This document shows positions 26,790 to 35,842 of a stretch of DNA of 64,000 bases, one piece after another. Both the position numbers and the translations under genes were made by a program. The notes beneath the pieces were generated by a model. The model did not search any database. It saw only the letters and a program-made list of their open reading frames with translations, and had not been told where the DNA came from. The stretch's first letter is position 1. Every line of letters begins with the position of its first letter. Where the stretch lies: assembly GCA_944321175.1 (NCBI GenBank), contig CALUKI010000032.1, positions 62,001 to 126,000 on the forward strand, given 5' to 3'. This stretch comes from an uncultured Alistipes sp. GTDB taxonomy: Bacteria > Bacteroidota > Bacteroidia > Bacteroidales > Rikenellaceae.

Positions 26790-28343
26790 ATGAAAACATT
26801 CATAAGGAATATCAGATTTTGGGTCGTGGCATTCGCGGCAATTGTTGCGGCGTCGTGCAGCGATCTGCTCGACCAGCGTCCGCAGGGGCAATGGACGATC
26901 GACGACGTCGAGGGCGGCGCCTACTTTTCGCAGGTGATGGCCCTTTACACGAAGGCGCGTCACTACAATATTACGGCCGGTATTCCGGCGTTTGCCATCC
27001 ACTACTATCGTTCGGAGGATTCGCGCAAGGGTTCGACGACGACCGACGGCGCGGAACATGTTCCGATGTATGAGAATTTCCAGTATTCGGCCGGCAATTC
27101 GCTGCTCGATCCCTATTGGACGACGAACTATGAGATCATCCATGCCGCCAATACCGTTCTTGACCAAATGAAGAAGGACGAAGAGGCCGGAGCGCAGTTT
27201 GACGAAGCGGAGCTGCAGTGCCGCATGGAGGCGCATTTCTTCCGGGGCTGGTGCTATTTCAACCTTGTGCGGGCATTCGGTGAGGTGCCGCTGATCGATT
27301 TCGCGATTACGAACTCCGAAGAGGCCAATATACCGAAATCGTCGGTGGACAAGATCTATCAGCTTATCGACAGCGATCTGACCGAAGCCGAGGGTCTGCC
27401 CCGCAAATGGGAGTCGCGTTATGTGGGCCGTATTACCTATGGTGCGGCGCGTTCGCTGCATGCCAAGGCTTATGCGCAGCGGAGCATGTGGTCGCAGATG
27501 TACCAGGCTGCAACCGATGTGATCAATACGAAGGTCTATAATCTGAATACGCCGTTCGATGTGATTTTCCGCGAAGAGGGCGAAAACTGCTCGGAATCGG
27601 TTTGGGAGCTGCAGTGCATGGCAACGATCGCACAGCCTGCAACCAACGATCTGGGCAGCCAGTTCTGCCAGGTACAGGGCTGCCGCGGTTCGGGTACGAG
27701 CAATCTCGGTTGGGGATGGCATATGGCCGATGCTTCGATCCTCGATGTTTTCGAGGAGGGCGATCCGCGCCGTGACGAGACGCTGCTCTATTTCTCGACG
27801 CCGAGCAAGCCTTGGCCGTCGATTGCTCCGGCCAATGGAAATGCTCCTTTCAATGAGAAACTTGAATCTCAGGACGGCTTGGACGGCGACTTCTATAACA
27901 AGAAGGCCTATTGCAGCCCGGAATTGCGTACCTATTATGGCAGCAACGACGGTTTCTGGTACAACATTCGCATGATCCGTTATTCGGATGTGGTGCTGAT
28001 GGCCGCCGAAGCTGCTTGCGAGTTGGGCGGTGAGGCGATGATCAACGAGGCGCTCGATTATCTGGAGCAGGTGCGTGCGCGTGCTCGCGGAACGAATTCG
28101 AGCGTGCTGCCGAAGGTGACGACGACCGATCAGGATGAACTGCGCGATGCGATCCATCACGAGCGCCATGTGGAGCTTGCACTGGAGTTCGACCGTTTCT
28201 ACGATCTGGTCCGCTGGAACGAAGCTGTCGAGGTGCTCGGCAAACTCGGTTATACCGACAAGAACAGGTATCTGCCGCTGCCGCAGACCGAGATCGATGC
28301 TTCGAACGGCGTGCTGGTTCAGAATCCCGATTACGCAAACTAA
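26790..28343 (+). CDS. SusD-like surface glycan-binding lipoprotein
   Basis: A 517-residue lipoprotein (lipobox VAASC, about residue 23). Typical RagB/SusD segments are CSDLLDQRPQGQWTIDD near the N-terminus, FFRGWCYFNLVRAFGEVPLID in the TPR-like core, and RYSDVVLMAAEAACELGG and HHERHVELALEFDRFYDLVRW near the C-terminus. It pairs with the SusC encoded 13 nt upstream. The next gene follows after another 13 nt, so translation of the three surface proteins is closely coupled. Confidence 0.96.
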   Translation: MKTFIRNIRFWVVAFAAIVAASCSDLLDQRPQGQWTIDDVEGGAYFSQVMALYTKARHYNITAGIPAFAIHYYRSEDSRKGSTTTDGAEHVPMYENFQYSAGNSLLDPYWTTNYEIIHAANTVLDQMKKDEEAGAQFDEAELQCRMEAHFFRGWCYFNLVRAFGEVPLIDFAITNSEEANIPKSSVDKIYQLIDSDLTEAEGLPRKWESRYVGRITYGAARSLHAKAYAQRSMWSQMYQAATDVINTKVYNLNTPFDVIFREEGENCSESVWELQCMATIAQPATNDLGSQFCQVQGCRGSGTSNLGWGWHMADASILDVFEEGDPRRDETLLYFSTPSKPWPSIAPANGNAPFNEKLESQDGLDGDFYNKKAYCSPELRTYYGSNDGFWYNIRMIRYSDVVLMAAEAACELGGEAMINEALDYLEQVRARARGTNSSVLPKVTTTDQDELRDAIHHERHVELALEFDRFYDLVRWNEAVEVLGKLGYTDKNRYLPLPQTEIDASNGVLVQNPDYAN

Positions 28344-28356
28344 AACGTAGATAACC

Positions 28357-29214
28357 ATGAAAAGCCTGAAATATTCCGTATTTGCCCTGTTTGCGGCTGC
28401 AATGACCTGCATGCTGGGCTCCTGCAAACAGGATCTGGGCCAGAACCCGCCATTCGACTATCCTCAGGAGGGGACGTCAGGCGTGGAGCTTCCCGACCCG
28501 CTGTACCACTCGGCCTTTGACGGCGATCTGTTTCTCGACGGGACGCTCAAGGGTACGATGTCCACCTATACGGGCGAATCGCCGCTCTTTACGACCGGAC
28601 AGGCCGGCGAAGCCTATCAGAATCAGGATGGCGAGGCCCTGATTCTGACGCCTGACGCTTCGGCGATGGAGACGCTCAAGGCGCTGGGCAGCTATTCGAT
28701 CTTCATGTGGATCAAGTTCGACGGAACGAACAAGGAGTCAACAGGTCTCTTTTCGATCGGCAACAAGTCGCTTGAGGTCGGCAACTTCTCGTTCTTCCTC
28801 AACAATGGCAATACGACGAATCCGTCGCAGTTCTTCTTCAAGGGATATATGAAGGCGACGGGCGCCGCCAACCAGCCCGAGGCGTGGTTCGATGCCGGTG
28901 ACGATGCCAAAGTCGATGGTATGGCCAATCGTTGGGCGCATGTCGGTCTGACCTATGATGCCGAAAGCTCGACGTTCGTTCTTTATGTAAACGGCGGCGC
29001 TGTCTGCACGAGAACCTGTACGCTCGGGGCGTTGAGTTTCGATACCATCAGCGGGATCTGCCTGGGAGCCTTCCCGTCGCAGGTCGGTCTGGGATCGGGT
29101 ACCGGCTGGACGGCAACGGCAACGTTCTTCACCGGTGCAATGGATGAATTTGCGTTCTACAATGTTGCGCTTACGGCCGCACAGGCGAATGCACTTTACG
29201 AATTGTCCAAATAA
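28357..29214 (+). CDS. LamG/concanavalin-like surface lipoprotein
   Basis: A 285-residue lipoprotein (lipobox MLGSC). From about residue 45 to the end it has the layout of a LamG/concanavalin A-like jelly roll: YHSAFDGDLFLDGTLKG, YSIFMWIKFDGTNKESTGLFSIG, RWAHVGLTYDAESSTFVLYVNGG and the closing GAMDEFAFYNVALTAAQANALYE. Such domains bind or sometimes cleave sugars; I see no clear catalytic pair and favour binding. It occupies the SusE position of the locus and is the likely accessory surface binder. A 9-bp hairpin follows in the gap to the first GH144 gene. Confidence 0.88.
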   Translation: MKSLKYSVFALFAAAMTCMLGSCKQDLGQNPPFDYPQEGTSGVELPDPLYHSAFDGDLFLDGTLKGTMSTYTGESPLFTTGQAGEAYQNQDGEALILTPDASAMETLKALGSYSIFMWIKFDGTNKESTGLFSIGNKSLEVGNFSFFLNNGNTTNPSQFFFKGYMKATGAANQPEAWFDAGDDAKVDGMANRWAHVGLTYDAESSTFVLYVNGGAVCTRTCTLGALSFDTISGICLGAFPSQVGLGSGTGWTATATFFTGAMDEFAFYNVALTAAQANALYELSK

Positions 29215-29246
29215 TCCGATTCGGCAGAGGAATTTCATACAGACTC

Positions 29247-29275
29247 GAAGAGGGGACCGTCGAGGCCCCCTCTTC
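29247..29275 (+). terminator. Intra-operon hairpin after the surface protein genes
   Basis: GAAGAGGGG (29247-29255) pairs exactly with CCCCTCTTC (29267-29275) around an 11-nt loop. No T run follows, so it is more likely a partial terminator or a mRNA-stabilising stem at the boundary between SusC/SusD/LamG and the enzymes than a full stop. The GH144 start codon follows after 15 nt. Confidence 0.55.
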
Positions 29276-29290
29276 TAAAAACAACGCTTT

Positions 29291-30973
29291 ATGAGAGGCT
29301 TTCCACAGATGCGGATGTTGTTCGGACTGCTGTTTGCCCTGGCCTTTGCCGCCTGCGGCGGCGATTCGTCGGAGGAGGACCCGGCCCCTTCGGACGAGGT
29401 GCTGGCATTGGACTCCGTTACGATCGGCACGCAAAGCGGGCTGTCGGATTTTACGGATGTCGCACCCGATGCGAAGATCGTGCTCGACTTTACGGCCGCG
29501 CTTGACGCTTCGACCGTCGAGGCCAATATCTACCTTTCGGACGCTTCGAACAACAAGGTCGGGGTGGAACGGACATACGACGGCGGGAAACGGGTGACGC
29601 TTGCCCCCGTATCGTCGCTGACGGCCTTTGCGACCTATCGGCTGATCGTGAACAGCGGACTGAAATCTTCGGCGGGATCGCTGATTGCCACCGGCAAGGT
29701 GATCCGTATCGCGGTGGGCATGGATACCTCCGACAAGTTCCCGCAGATCTCCGATGAAGAGTTGCTGACCAAAGTGCAGGAGCAGACCTTCCGCTACTTC
29801 TGGGAGGGCGCCGAGCCGAACAGCGGCATGGCGCGTGAACGCACGTCGTCGGGCACGACCGTGACGACGGGCGGTACGGGTTTCGGCGTGATGGCCATGA
29901 CGGTTGCCGCCGAACGGGGGTTCATTACGCGCGGCGAAGCCTGCGAGCGTGTGCAGCGGATCGTGACATTCCTCTCCGAAAAGGCGACCTCCTATCATGG
30001 AGCCTTTTCGCATTGGATCTATGGCGATACGGGTCGGACGCGGCCCTTCTCGGCCGACGATGACGGAGCCGATCTGGTGGAGACGGCGCTGCTGTTTCAG
30101 GGCCTGCTGACAGCGAGGGCCTATTTCGACGGTGCGGACGCATCGGAAACGGCCTTGCGCGGGGACATTACCCGTTTGTGGGAGGCCGTCGAATGGGATT
30201 TCTTTACCAAGGAGGGCGAAGCGCAGGTGTTGTACTGGCATTGGAGCCCCACAAAGGGCTGGGTGATGAATCTGCCCGTAAGCGGTTGGAACGAAGCGCT
30301 GATTGTCTATGTCTTGGCGGCATCGTCGCCGACACACCCCATCGACCGCAGCGTGTATGACAACGGCTGGGCGAAGAACGGTGCCATCCGCAACGGAAAG
30401 CTCTTCTACGATACGGCATTGCCTTTGGGCGAGAATTACGGCGGCCCGCTCTTCTGGGCGCACTACTCTTTTGTCGGTCTCAATCCCGAAGGGCTTTCCG
30501 ATGCCTACGCCGACTATTGGGAGCAGGTGCGCAACCATACGCTGATCAATTATGCGTATTGCGTGGACAATCCCAAGGAGTATGCCGGTTACGGCCCTGA
30601 TTGCTGGGGTCTTACGGCCAGCGATATCGAAGGCGGCTATACCGCCTCGTCGCCAACGAACGACCAGGGCGTGATTGCGCCGACGGCCGCTTTGTCGTCG
30701 ATGCCCTATACACCCGACGAATCGATGGCCGCCCTGCGCTACTTCTATTACAAGTTGGGGGACAGGCTCTGGAGCGATTACGGCTTTATCGACGCCTTCA
30801 ACCTTACGACCGGCTGGTTCGATACGGGAGAGCATATCGCCATCGATCAGGGGCCGATCATCTTGATGATCGAGAACCATCGGACCGGTCTTCTCTGGCG
30901 GCTCTTCATGAGCGATGCCGATGTTCGGACGGGCCTTTCGAAACTGGGCTTTACGATTGCGCCTGCAAATTGA
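29291..30973 (+). CDS. GH144-type (glucoamylase-like fold) lipoprotein, predicted beta-1,2-glucanase
   Basis: A 560-residue lipoprotein (LAFAAC). Residues about 38-140 are an Ig-like Big_5 domain (FTDVAPDAKIVLDFTAALD, YRLIVNSGLKSSAG). Residues 150-560 are the 'glycoamylase' domain with TFRYFWEGAEPNSGMARER, TTGGTGFGVMAMTVA, LYWHWSPTKGWVMN, GPLFWAHYSFVGLNPEG and DCWGLTASD. This is the family classed as GH144 in CAZy, whose characterised Bacteroidota members cut beta-1,2-glucan. The enzyme would be anchored at the surface or periplasmic face and cleave the polymer into sophorose or short oligomers. A second family member without the Ig domain lies two genes downstream, so endo and exo roles may be divided between them. 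Substrate is inferred from family. Confidence 0.88.
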   Translation: MRGFPQMRMLFGLLFALAFAACGGDSSEEDPAPSDEVLALDSVTIGTQSGLSDFTDVAPDAKIVLDFTAALDASTVEANIYLSDASNNKVGVERTYDGGKRVTLAPVSSLTAFATYRLIVNSGLKSSAGSLIATGKVIRIAVGMDTSDKFPQISDEELLTKVQEQTFRYFWEGAEPNSGMARERTSSGTTVTTGGTGFGVMAMTVAAERGFITRGEACERVQRIVTFLSEKATSYHGAFSHWIYGDTGRTRPFSADDDGADLVETALLFQGLLTARAYFDGADASETALRGDITRLWEAVEWDFFTKEGEAQVLYWHWSPTKGWVMNLPVSGWNEALIVYVLAASSPTHPIDRSVYDNGWAKNGAIRNGKLFYDTALPLGENYGGPLFWAHYSFVGLNPEGLSDAYADYWEQVRNHTLINYAYCVDNPKEYAGYGPDCWGLTASDIEGGYTASSPTNDQGVIAPTAALSSMPYTPDESMAALRYFYYKLGDRLWSDYGFIDAFNLTTGWFDTGEHIAIDQGPIILMIENHRTGLLWRLFMSDADVRTGLSKLGFTIAPAN

Positions 30974-31003
30974 CAATGAAATACAGGATAAAATATCGAT
31001 AAA

Positions 31004-33292
31004 ATGAAAAGAGTCTTTTTTACGTTGATGGGAGCCGTTCTGTGTTCTGCCGCGGCGGCGGCCGGAGCATCGGACGATGCAGCCATGGATCGGTTTATCG
31101 ACAAGCTGATGAGCCGTATGACGCTGACCGAGAAGATCGGACAGTTGAATCTGCCGAGCGCCGGAGACATTACGACCGGACAGGCGCAGAACAGCGACAT
31201 TGCAGGGAAGATCCGTCGGGGCGAGGTCGGCGGGCTCTTCAACATCAAGGGCGTGGAGAAGATCCGTGACGTGCAGCGCATCGCCGTGGAGGAGAGCCGT
31301 CTGGGCATCCCGCTCATTTTCGGCATGGATGTCGTTCATGGATACGAAACGACCTTCCCGATTCCGCTTGCGCTGGCTGCAACATGGGACATGGAGGGCA
31401 TCGAGCGTGCGGCGCGCATTGCGGCAATCGAAGCGAGTGCCGCCGGCATCTGCTGGACCTTCTCGCCGATGGTTGATATCTCCCGTGATCCGCGTTGGGG
31501 CCGTATGGCCGAAGGCATAGGCGAGGATCCTTTCCTCGGAAGTGCGATTTCGCGTGCATTCGTGTATGGCTATCAGGGCCGCGATCCGAAACACTTTGCC
31601 GACGATGAGATCATGGGCTGCGTGAAGCATTTCGCGCTCTATGGAGCCGCCGAAGCGGGCCGCGACTACAATACGACGGACATGAGCCGGCAGCGGATGT
31701 ACAACGAATATCTTCCGCCCTACAAGGCTGCCGTAGAAGCGGGCGTGGGCAGCGTCATGGCGTCGTTCAACGAGGTTGACGGCATTCCGGCTACGGCCAA
31801 CAAGTGGCTGATGACGGACCTGCTGCGTGACCAGTGGCATTTCGACGGATTCGTCGTAACCGACTATACGGGCATCTTGGAGATGATTGCACACGGCATC
31901 GGCGATTTGCAGGAGGTTTCGGCACGCGCCATCGAGGCCGGAGTCGATATGGATATGGTCAGCGAGGGATTCCTCGGTACGTTGGAGCAGTCGCTCGAAG
32001 AGGGGCGGATTCCCATGTCGGACATCGACCGCGCCTGCCGTCTGATTCTCGAAGCGAAATACAAGCTGGGCCTCTTCGATGATCCTTACCGCTATTGTGA
32101 CGCGAAACGTGCCGCCACCCGGATCTACACGCCGGAGCATCGTGCCGAGGCGCGGCGCATCGCGACCGAGAGTTTCGTCCTGCTCAAGAACGAAGGCGGC
32201 ATACTGCCGTTGCAGCGCAAGGGTACGGTCGCCGTCATCGGCCCGCTGGCTTCGTCACGCGAGAACATGCCCGGAACGTGGAGTGTTGCGGCCGATCTGA
32301 AAAAGCCGTTGACGGTTGTCGAGGGCATGCGGCAGGTTGCCGGCGACAAAGTGGAGATTCTCTATGCCAAGGGCAGCAATCTGGTGCGGGATGAAGAGCT
32401 GGAGCGCAACATTACGGTCTTCGGCCGCGACGTGCCGCGTGACGGCCGCAGCGACAGGGAGATGCTCGACGAGGCGTTGGCTGTAGCATCGCGGGCCGAT
32501 GTGGTCGTTGCCGTACTGGGCGAACCGTCGGAGATGAGCGGCGAAAGCAGCAGCCGTTCCGAAATCGGTATTCCCGATGCGCAGGAGGAGTTATTGCGGG
32601 CGCTTGTCGCTACAGGCAAGCCGGTTGCTCTGGTGCTCTTTGCGGGACGTGCCATGACGCTGGGCTGGGAGGCCGAGCATGTGCCGTCGATTCTCAACGT
32701 ATGGTTCGGCGGCACGCAGGCTGCCGAGGCCATTGCGGACGTGCTCTTCGGCGACGTGAATCCTTCGGGCAAGCTGCCGGTGACGTTCCCGCGCAGCGTG
32801 GGGCAGATTCCGCTCTTCTACAACCACAAGAATACGGGTCGGCCGCTCCTGGGCGACAAGTTCGAGAAGTTCCGCAGCAACTACCTCGATGTACCCAATA
32901 CGCCGCAATATGCCTTCGGCTACGGTCTTTCCTATACGACGTTCGATTACGGCGACGTCCGTCTGTCGGCGGACAAGATGTCCGAGTCGGGATCGATCGA
33001 GGCGACGGTGCGTGTTACGAACAGCGGCAAACGTGACGGCGTGGAGGTCGTTCAGCTCTATATCCGCGATCTGGTCGGTACGTCAACACGTCCCGTCAAG
33101 GAGTTGAAAGGCTTCCGGCGTGTGGCGCTCAAGGCCGGCGAAAGCAAGGATGTGAAGTTCACGATTGACGCCTCGCTGCTGAAGTACTACAACTATGATC
33201 TGCAGTATGTCTGCGAACCGGGGGATTTCGATGTGATGATCGGCGGTTCGAGCGATGCGGTCAGGACGGCCCGTTTCACACTTGAAAAATAG
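31004..33292 (+). CDS. GH3 beta-glucosidase (periplasmic)
   Basis: A 762-residue glycoside hydrolase family 3 enzyme with a cleavable signal peptide (AAAAAGAS). The N-terminal TIM barrel carries GVGSVMASFNEVDGIPAT and the nucleophile motif GFVVTDYTG with Asp287. The second domain has the acid/base region SGESSSR with Glu514, and the C-terminus is a fibronectin-III-like domain (RVTNSGKRDGVEVVQLYI). Length and domain order match BglX-type beta-glucosidases. Placed between two GH144-like genes, it should hydrolyse sophorose and short beta-1,2-glucooligosaccharides to glucose in the periplasm; GH3 enzymes with that preference are known in Bacteroidota. The neighbours on both sides are within 30 nt. 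Confidence 0.95.
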   Translation: MKRVFFTLMGAVLCSAAAAAGASDDAAMDRFIDKLMSRMTLTEKIGQLNLPSAGDITTGQAQNSDIAGKIRRGEVGGLFNIKGVEKIRDVQRIAVEESRLGIPLIFGMDVVHGYETTFPIPLALAATWDMEGIERAARIAAIEASAAGICWTFSPMVDISRDPRWGRMAEGIGEDPFLGSAISRAFVYGYQGRDPKHFADDEIMGCVKHFALYGAAEAGRDYNTTDMSRQRMYNEYLPPYKAAVEAGVGSVMASFNEVDGIPATANKWLMTDLLRDQWHFDGFVVTDYTGILEMIAHGIGDLQEVSARAIEAGVDMDMVSEGFLGTLEQSLEEGRIPMSDIDRACRLILEAKYKLGLFDDPYRYCDAKRAATRIYTPEHRAEARRIATESFVLLKNEGGILPLQRKGTVAVIGPLASSRENMPGTWSVAADLKKPLTVVEGMRQVAGDKVEILYAKGSNLVRDEELERNITVFGRDVPRDGRSDREMLDEALAVASRADVVVAVLGEPSEMSGESSSRSEIGIPDAQEELLRALVATGKPVALVLFAGRAMTLGWEAEHVPSILNVWFGGTQAAEAIADVLFGDVNPSGKLPVTFPRSVGQIPLFYNHKNTGRPLLGDKFEKFRSNYLDVPNTPQYAFGYGLSYTTFDYGDVRLSADKMSESGSIEATVRVTNSGKRDGVEVVQLYIRDLVGTSTRPVKELKGFRRVALKAGESKDVKFTIDASLLKYYNYDLQYVCEPGDFDVMIGGSSDAVRTARFTLEK

Positions 33293-33301
33293 TTTCCGGA
33301 A

Positions 33302-34672
33302 ATGAAAGGGAGGGGATTTCTGGCAACGGCGGCAGCGGCGCTCGTCATGGCGGGCGTCGCTGCAGGCTGTGCGCAACGTCCTGTTGCCCGATTGAGCGAC
33401 GAGGCGTTGATGGATACGGTTGAACGACGGACGTTCGACTATTTCTGGTCGGGTGCCGAGCCGAACAGCGGACTGGCGCGCGAACGCATCCATCTGGACG
33501 GCATCTATCCCGAGAATGACCGGACGATCGTCACGACGGGCGGCAGCGGATTCGGTCTGTTGGCACTTGTCGCCGGTATCGATCGGGGGTATATCACGCG
33601 GGAGCAGGGTGTCGAGCGCTTCGAGCGCATCGCGACCTTCCTGGAGAAGGCCGACCGGTTTCATGGAGCGTGGCCCCATTGGCTCGACGGTGAGACGGGG
33701 CGCGTCAAGCCCTTCGGAAAGAAGGACAACGGCGGTGATCTGGTCGAGACGGCCTTTCTGGTGCAGGGGCTGCTGGCTGCACACCAGTATTTCGTTCAGG
33801 GGGATGCCCGCGAGCAGGCGTTGGCGGCGCGTATCGATGCGCTGTGGCGCGGAGTCGAGTGGTCGTGGTACCGCAACGGCAAGGATCTCCTTTACTGGCA
33901 CTGGAGTCCGGAATACGCATGGGAGATGAATTTCGCCGTGCGGGGTTTCAACGAGTGCATGGTGATGTATCTGCTTGCTGCGGCCTCGCCGACCTATTCT
34001 GTCGGGCGTCCCGTCTATACCGAAGGCTGGGCCGAGAGCGGGGCGATTGTCGATCCGCACGAAGTCGAAGGCTATAAGCTGCATCTGCGCTATCAGGGTG
34101 TCGAAGCGGGGCCTTTGTTCTGGGCGCACTATTCCTTCCTCGGCTTTGATCCGCGCGGCCTGCAGGATGCATATTGCGACGACTATTTCGGCGAGATGCG
34201 CAACTACTCGTTGATCAACCGCGCCTATTGCGTGCGCAACCCGAAACGCTACAAGGGTTTCGGCCCCGATTGCTGGGGGTTGACAGCCAGCTACTCGACC
34301 GTGGGCTATGCGGCGCATGCTCCGCGCGAGCAGGACGATCATGGGGTAATATCGCCTACGGCGGCACTGTCGTCGATCGTCTATACGCCGGAGGAGTCGA
34401 TGGCCGTGATGCGGTATCTGTACGAGACGCTTGGGGATAAGGTCTGGGGCCCGTATGGCTTTTACGATGCCTTCAGCGAGACGGACAACTGGTATCCGCA
34501 GCGTTATCTGGCCATCGATCAGGGGCCGATTGCCGTGATGATCGAGAATCACCGTTCGGGACTGTTGTGGAAACTCTTCATGAGCCATCCCGATGTGCAG
34601 AACGGCTTGCGCAGGTTGGGGATGACCTCTCCGGCATTGGCGGACGCATCGGAACAGGCGGCGGCCGACTAA
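33302..34672 (+). CDS. Second GH144-type lipoprotein, predicted beta-1,2-glucan hydrolase
   Basis: A 456-residue lipoprotein (VAAGC near residue 23) consisting almost only of the GH144-type domain: TFDYFWSGAEPNSGLARERI, TTGGSGFGLLALVAG, LYWHWSPEYAWEMN, GPLFWAHYSFLGFDPRG, DCWGLTASYS and DQGPIAVMIENHRSGLLWKL. It is clearly related to the protein encoded at 29291 but lacks the N-terminal Ig domain. It starts 9 nt after the GH3 stop and ends the operon, followed by a strong terminator. Paired enzymes of one family in one locus usually have different positional specificity or location; which is endo and which exo cannot be seen from sequence. Confidence 0.88.
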   Translation: MKGRGFLATAAAALVMAGVAAGCAQRPVARLSDEALMDTVERRTFDYFWSGAEPNSGLARERIHLDGIYPENDRTIVTTGGSGFGLLALVAGIDRGYITREQGVERFERIATFLEKADRFHGAWPHWLDGETGRVKPFGKKDNGGDLVETAFLVQGLLAAHQYFVQGDAREQALAARIDALWRGVEWSWYRNGKDLLYWHWSPEYAWEMNFAVRGFNECMVMYLLAAASPTYSVGRPVYTEGWAESGAIVDPHEVEGYKLHLRYQGVEAGPLFWAHYSFLGFDPRGLQDAYCDDYFGEMRNYSLINRAYCVRNPKRYKGFGPDCWGLTASYSTVGYAAHAPREQDDHGVISPTAALSSIVYTPEESMAVMRYLYETLGDKVWGPYGFYDAFSETDNWYPQRYLAIDQGPIAVMIENHRSGLLWKLFMSHPDVQNGLRRLGMTSPALADASEQAAAD

Positions 34673-34690
34673 AGGAGAGGAACCGTCGGA

Positions 34691-34736
34691 AGAGGAGGAT
34701 GTTCCTGATGACGGGACACCCTCCTCTTTATTTATT
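34691..34736 (+). terminator. Terminator of the beta-1,2-glucan locus
   Basis: AGAGGAGG (34691-34698) pairs with CCTCCTCT (34720-34727), with an inner GTTCC/GGGAC extension, followed by TTTATTTATT. It lies between the last GH144 gene and the convergent exporter gene and may serve both. Confidence 0.8.
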
Positions 34737-34813
34737 CTCCGCGGACCGCCGCTCAGAGGTCTCCGGCGGGATTCGCCGGCCGTATGTCTCGTTGTGGATG
34801 ACGCTCATCCCGA

Positions 34814-35728
34814 TCAGATGGTGCAGAAAAGCGTGACAAGAAACGGTACGCTGAAGTCGGTCGCGCAACCGTGAAAAATCGCCACGACGGCGTATTGTGC
34901 TCCTGCGCTGCGGGTAAGTACCGGAAGGGTTGTATCGAATGTCGTGGCGCCTCCCGATGAGATGGCCGCCAGGGGCCCGAAGCGTCGGGCGACATACGGC
35001 GCCGCCAACAGGGTGAAAAGTTCGCGCAGAACATTGCATAACAGTGCTACGGCTCCCAACTCGGCCGTCCGCAGTTCATTGATGAAGATACTGGAAAGAG
35101 AGTAATATCCAAGCCCCGATCCGATAGCCAGGGCATCGGTCAGGCCGACGGTCGGGAGTATCGGGGCGATGGCGGCACTCCCCGCGAGTGTTCCGGCAAT
35201 GGTGCAGAGCGGCAGCAGGATCATCCGCCGGTCGAGTGCGCGGATGCGGGTCACGAGCGTCGTATCATGCCCCAGGGATATTCCTACGCAGAACATCAGC
35301 AGGTAGAGCAGGCCGGTACTCGCCTCGGAGAGATCCTTTCCGGCAACGCCGAACCCTGCAGCTCCGATGACGGCCCCGCAGGCAAAGAACCCGACGATGG
35401 TCAAGCTGCCGCGCAGAACCGTCCATGTGCTCTGCGCCGGTTCGTTGTTCCGTGCGGCATAGGGTGTCGTCCCGCCTATGAATCGCCAGAGCAGGCGGGC
35501 GGCGGCGATGCTTCCGGCAACGGCCCCGCAGCAAAGAAGAAGGGCTTGTATGCCCAAGGACGCCGCTCCTGCGATGATCCGTTCGTTGCCGCCCACTTCG
35601 AGTCCCAGGGCCAGAAGCAACAGCCAGATGTCGATTGTGAGGATCCGTCCCAGAGCGCGGAGCGGATAACGGCGCAGAAGCCGTCCGGAGAAGATCCCGC
35701 CGAAAAGAATCGCAAAAAGAATCAGCAT
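34814..35728 (-). CDS. lysO: LysO-family lysine exporter
   Basis: A 304-residue inner membrane protein with about eight to nine hydrophobic helices and no signal peptide. It matches the LysO (YbjE/DUF340) family: FGGIFSGRLLRRYP at the start, GFGVAGKDLSEASTGLLYLLMF, FCVGISLGHD, GSGLGYYSLSSIF and GGATTFDTTLPVLTRSAG near the end. Family members export L-lysine and toxic analogues such as thialysine. It has its own promoter and stands alone, converging with the glycan locus and starting just beyond the gal operon terminator. Confidence 0.85.
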   Translation of the reverse strand: MLILFAILFGGIFSGRLLRRYPLRALGRILTIDIWLLLLALGLEVGGNERIIAGAASLGIQALLLCCGAVAGSIAAARLLWRFIGGTTPYAARNNEPAQSTWTVLRGSLTIVGFFACGAVIGAAGFGVAGKDLSEASTGLLYLLMFCVGISLGHDTTLVTRIRALDRRMILLPLCTIAGTLAGSAAIAPILPTVGLTDALAIGSGLGYYSLSSIFINELRTAELGAVALLCNVLRELFTLLAAPYVARRFGPLAAISSGGATTFDTTLPVLTRSAGAQYAVVAIFHGCATDFSVPFLVTLFCTI

Positions 35729-35750
35729 TCCCGTTTCCGTAATAGCGGAG

Positions 35751-35782
35751 CAAAGGTAACGAAAAGCCCCGAAGCCTGCAAA
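35751..35782 (-). promoter_or_regulatory. Promoter of the lysO-like gene
   Basis: Minus strand TTTG (35782-35779), 20-nt spacer and TACCTTTG (35758-35751), giving a leader of about 18 nt. The -33 element sits in the loop of the gal operon terminator hairpin. Confidence 0.8.
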
Positions 35783-35806
35783 TCGCGAAGATTGACAGGC
35801 TTCGGG
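35761..35806 (-). terminator. Terminator of the gal operon
   Basis: CCCGAAGCCTG (35768-35778) pairs perfectly over 11 bp with CAGGCTTCGGG (35796-35806); on the minus strand the stem is followed by CTTTTC. It lies 37 nt after the galM stop. Confidence 0.8.
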
Positions 35807-35842
35807 AGACGAAAATCGCGGCGTGTGCAGTTGTCCGTCCGC

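Noticed and set aside
23690..26803. 1037-residue open frame antisense to the second SusC
   Set aside because: Same reasoning: shadow frame of a recognised transporter gene.
29171..32140. 989-residue minus-strand frame across the LamG, GH144 and GH3 genes
   Set aside because: Crosses three well-supported genes on the other strand and shows no domain.
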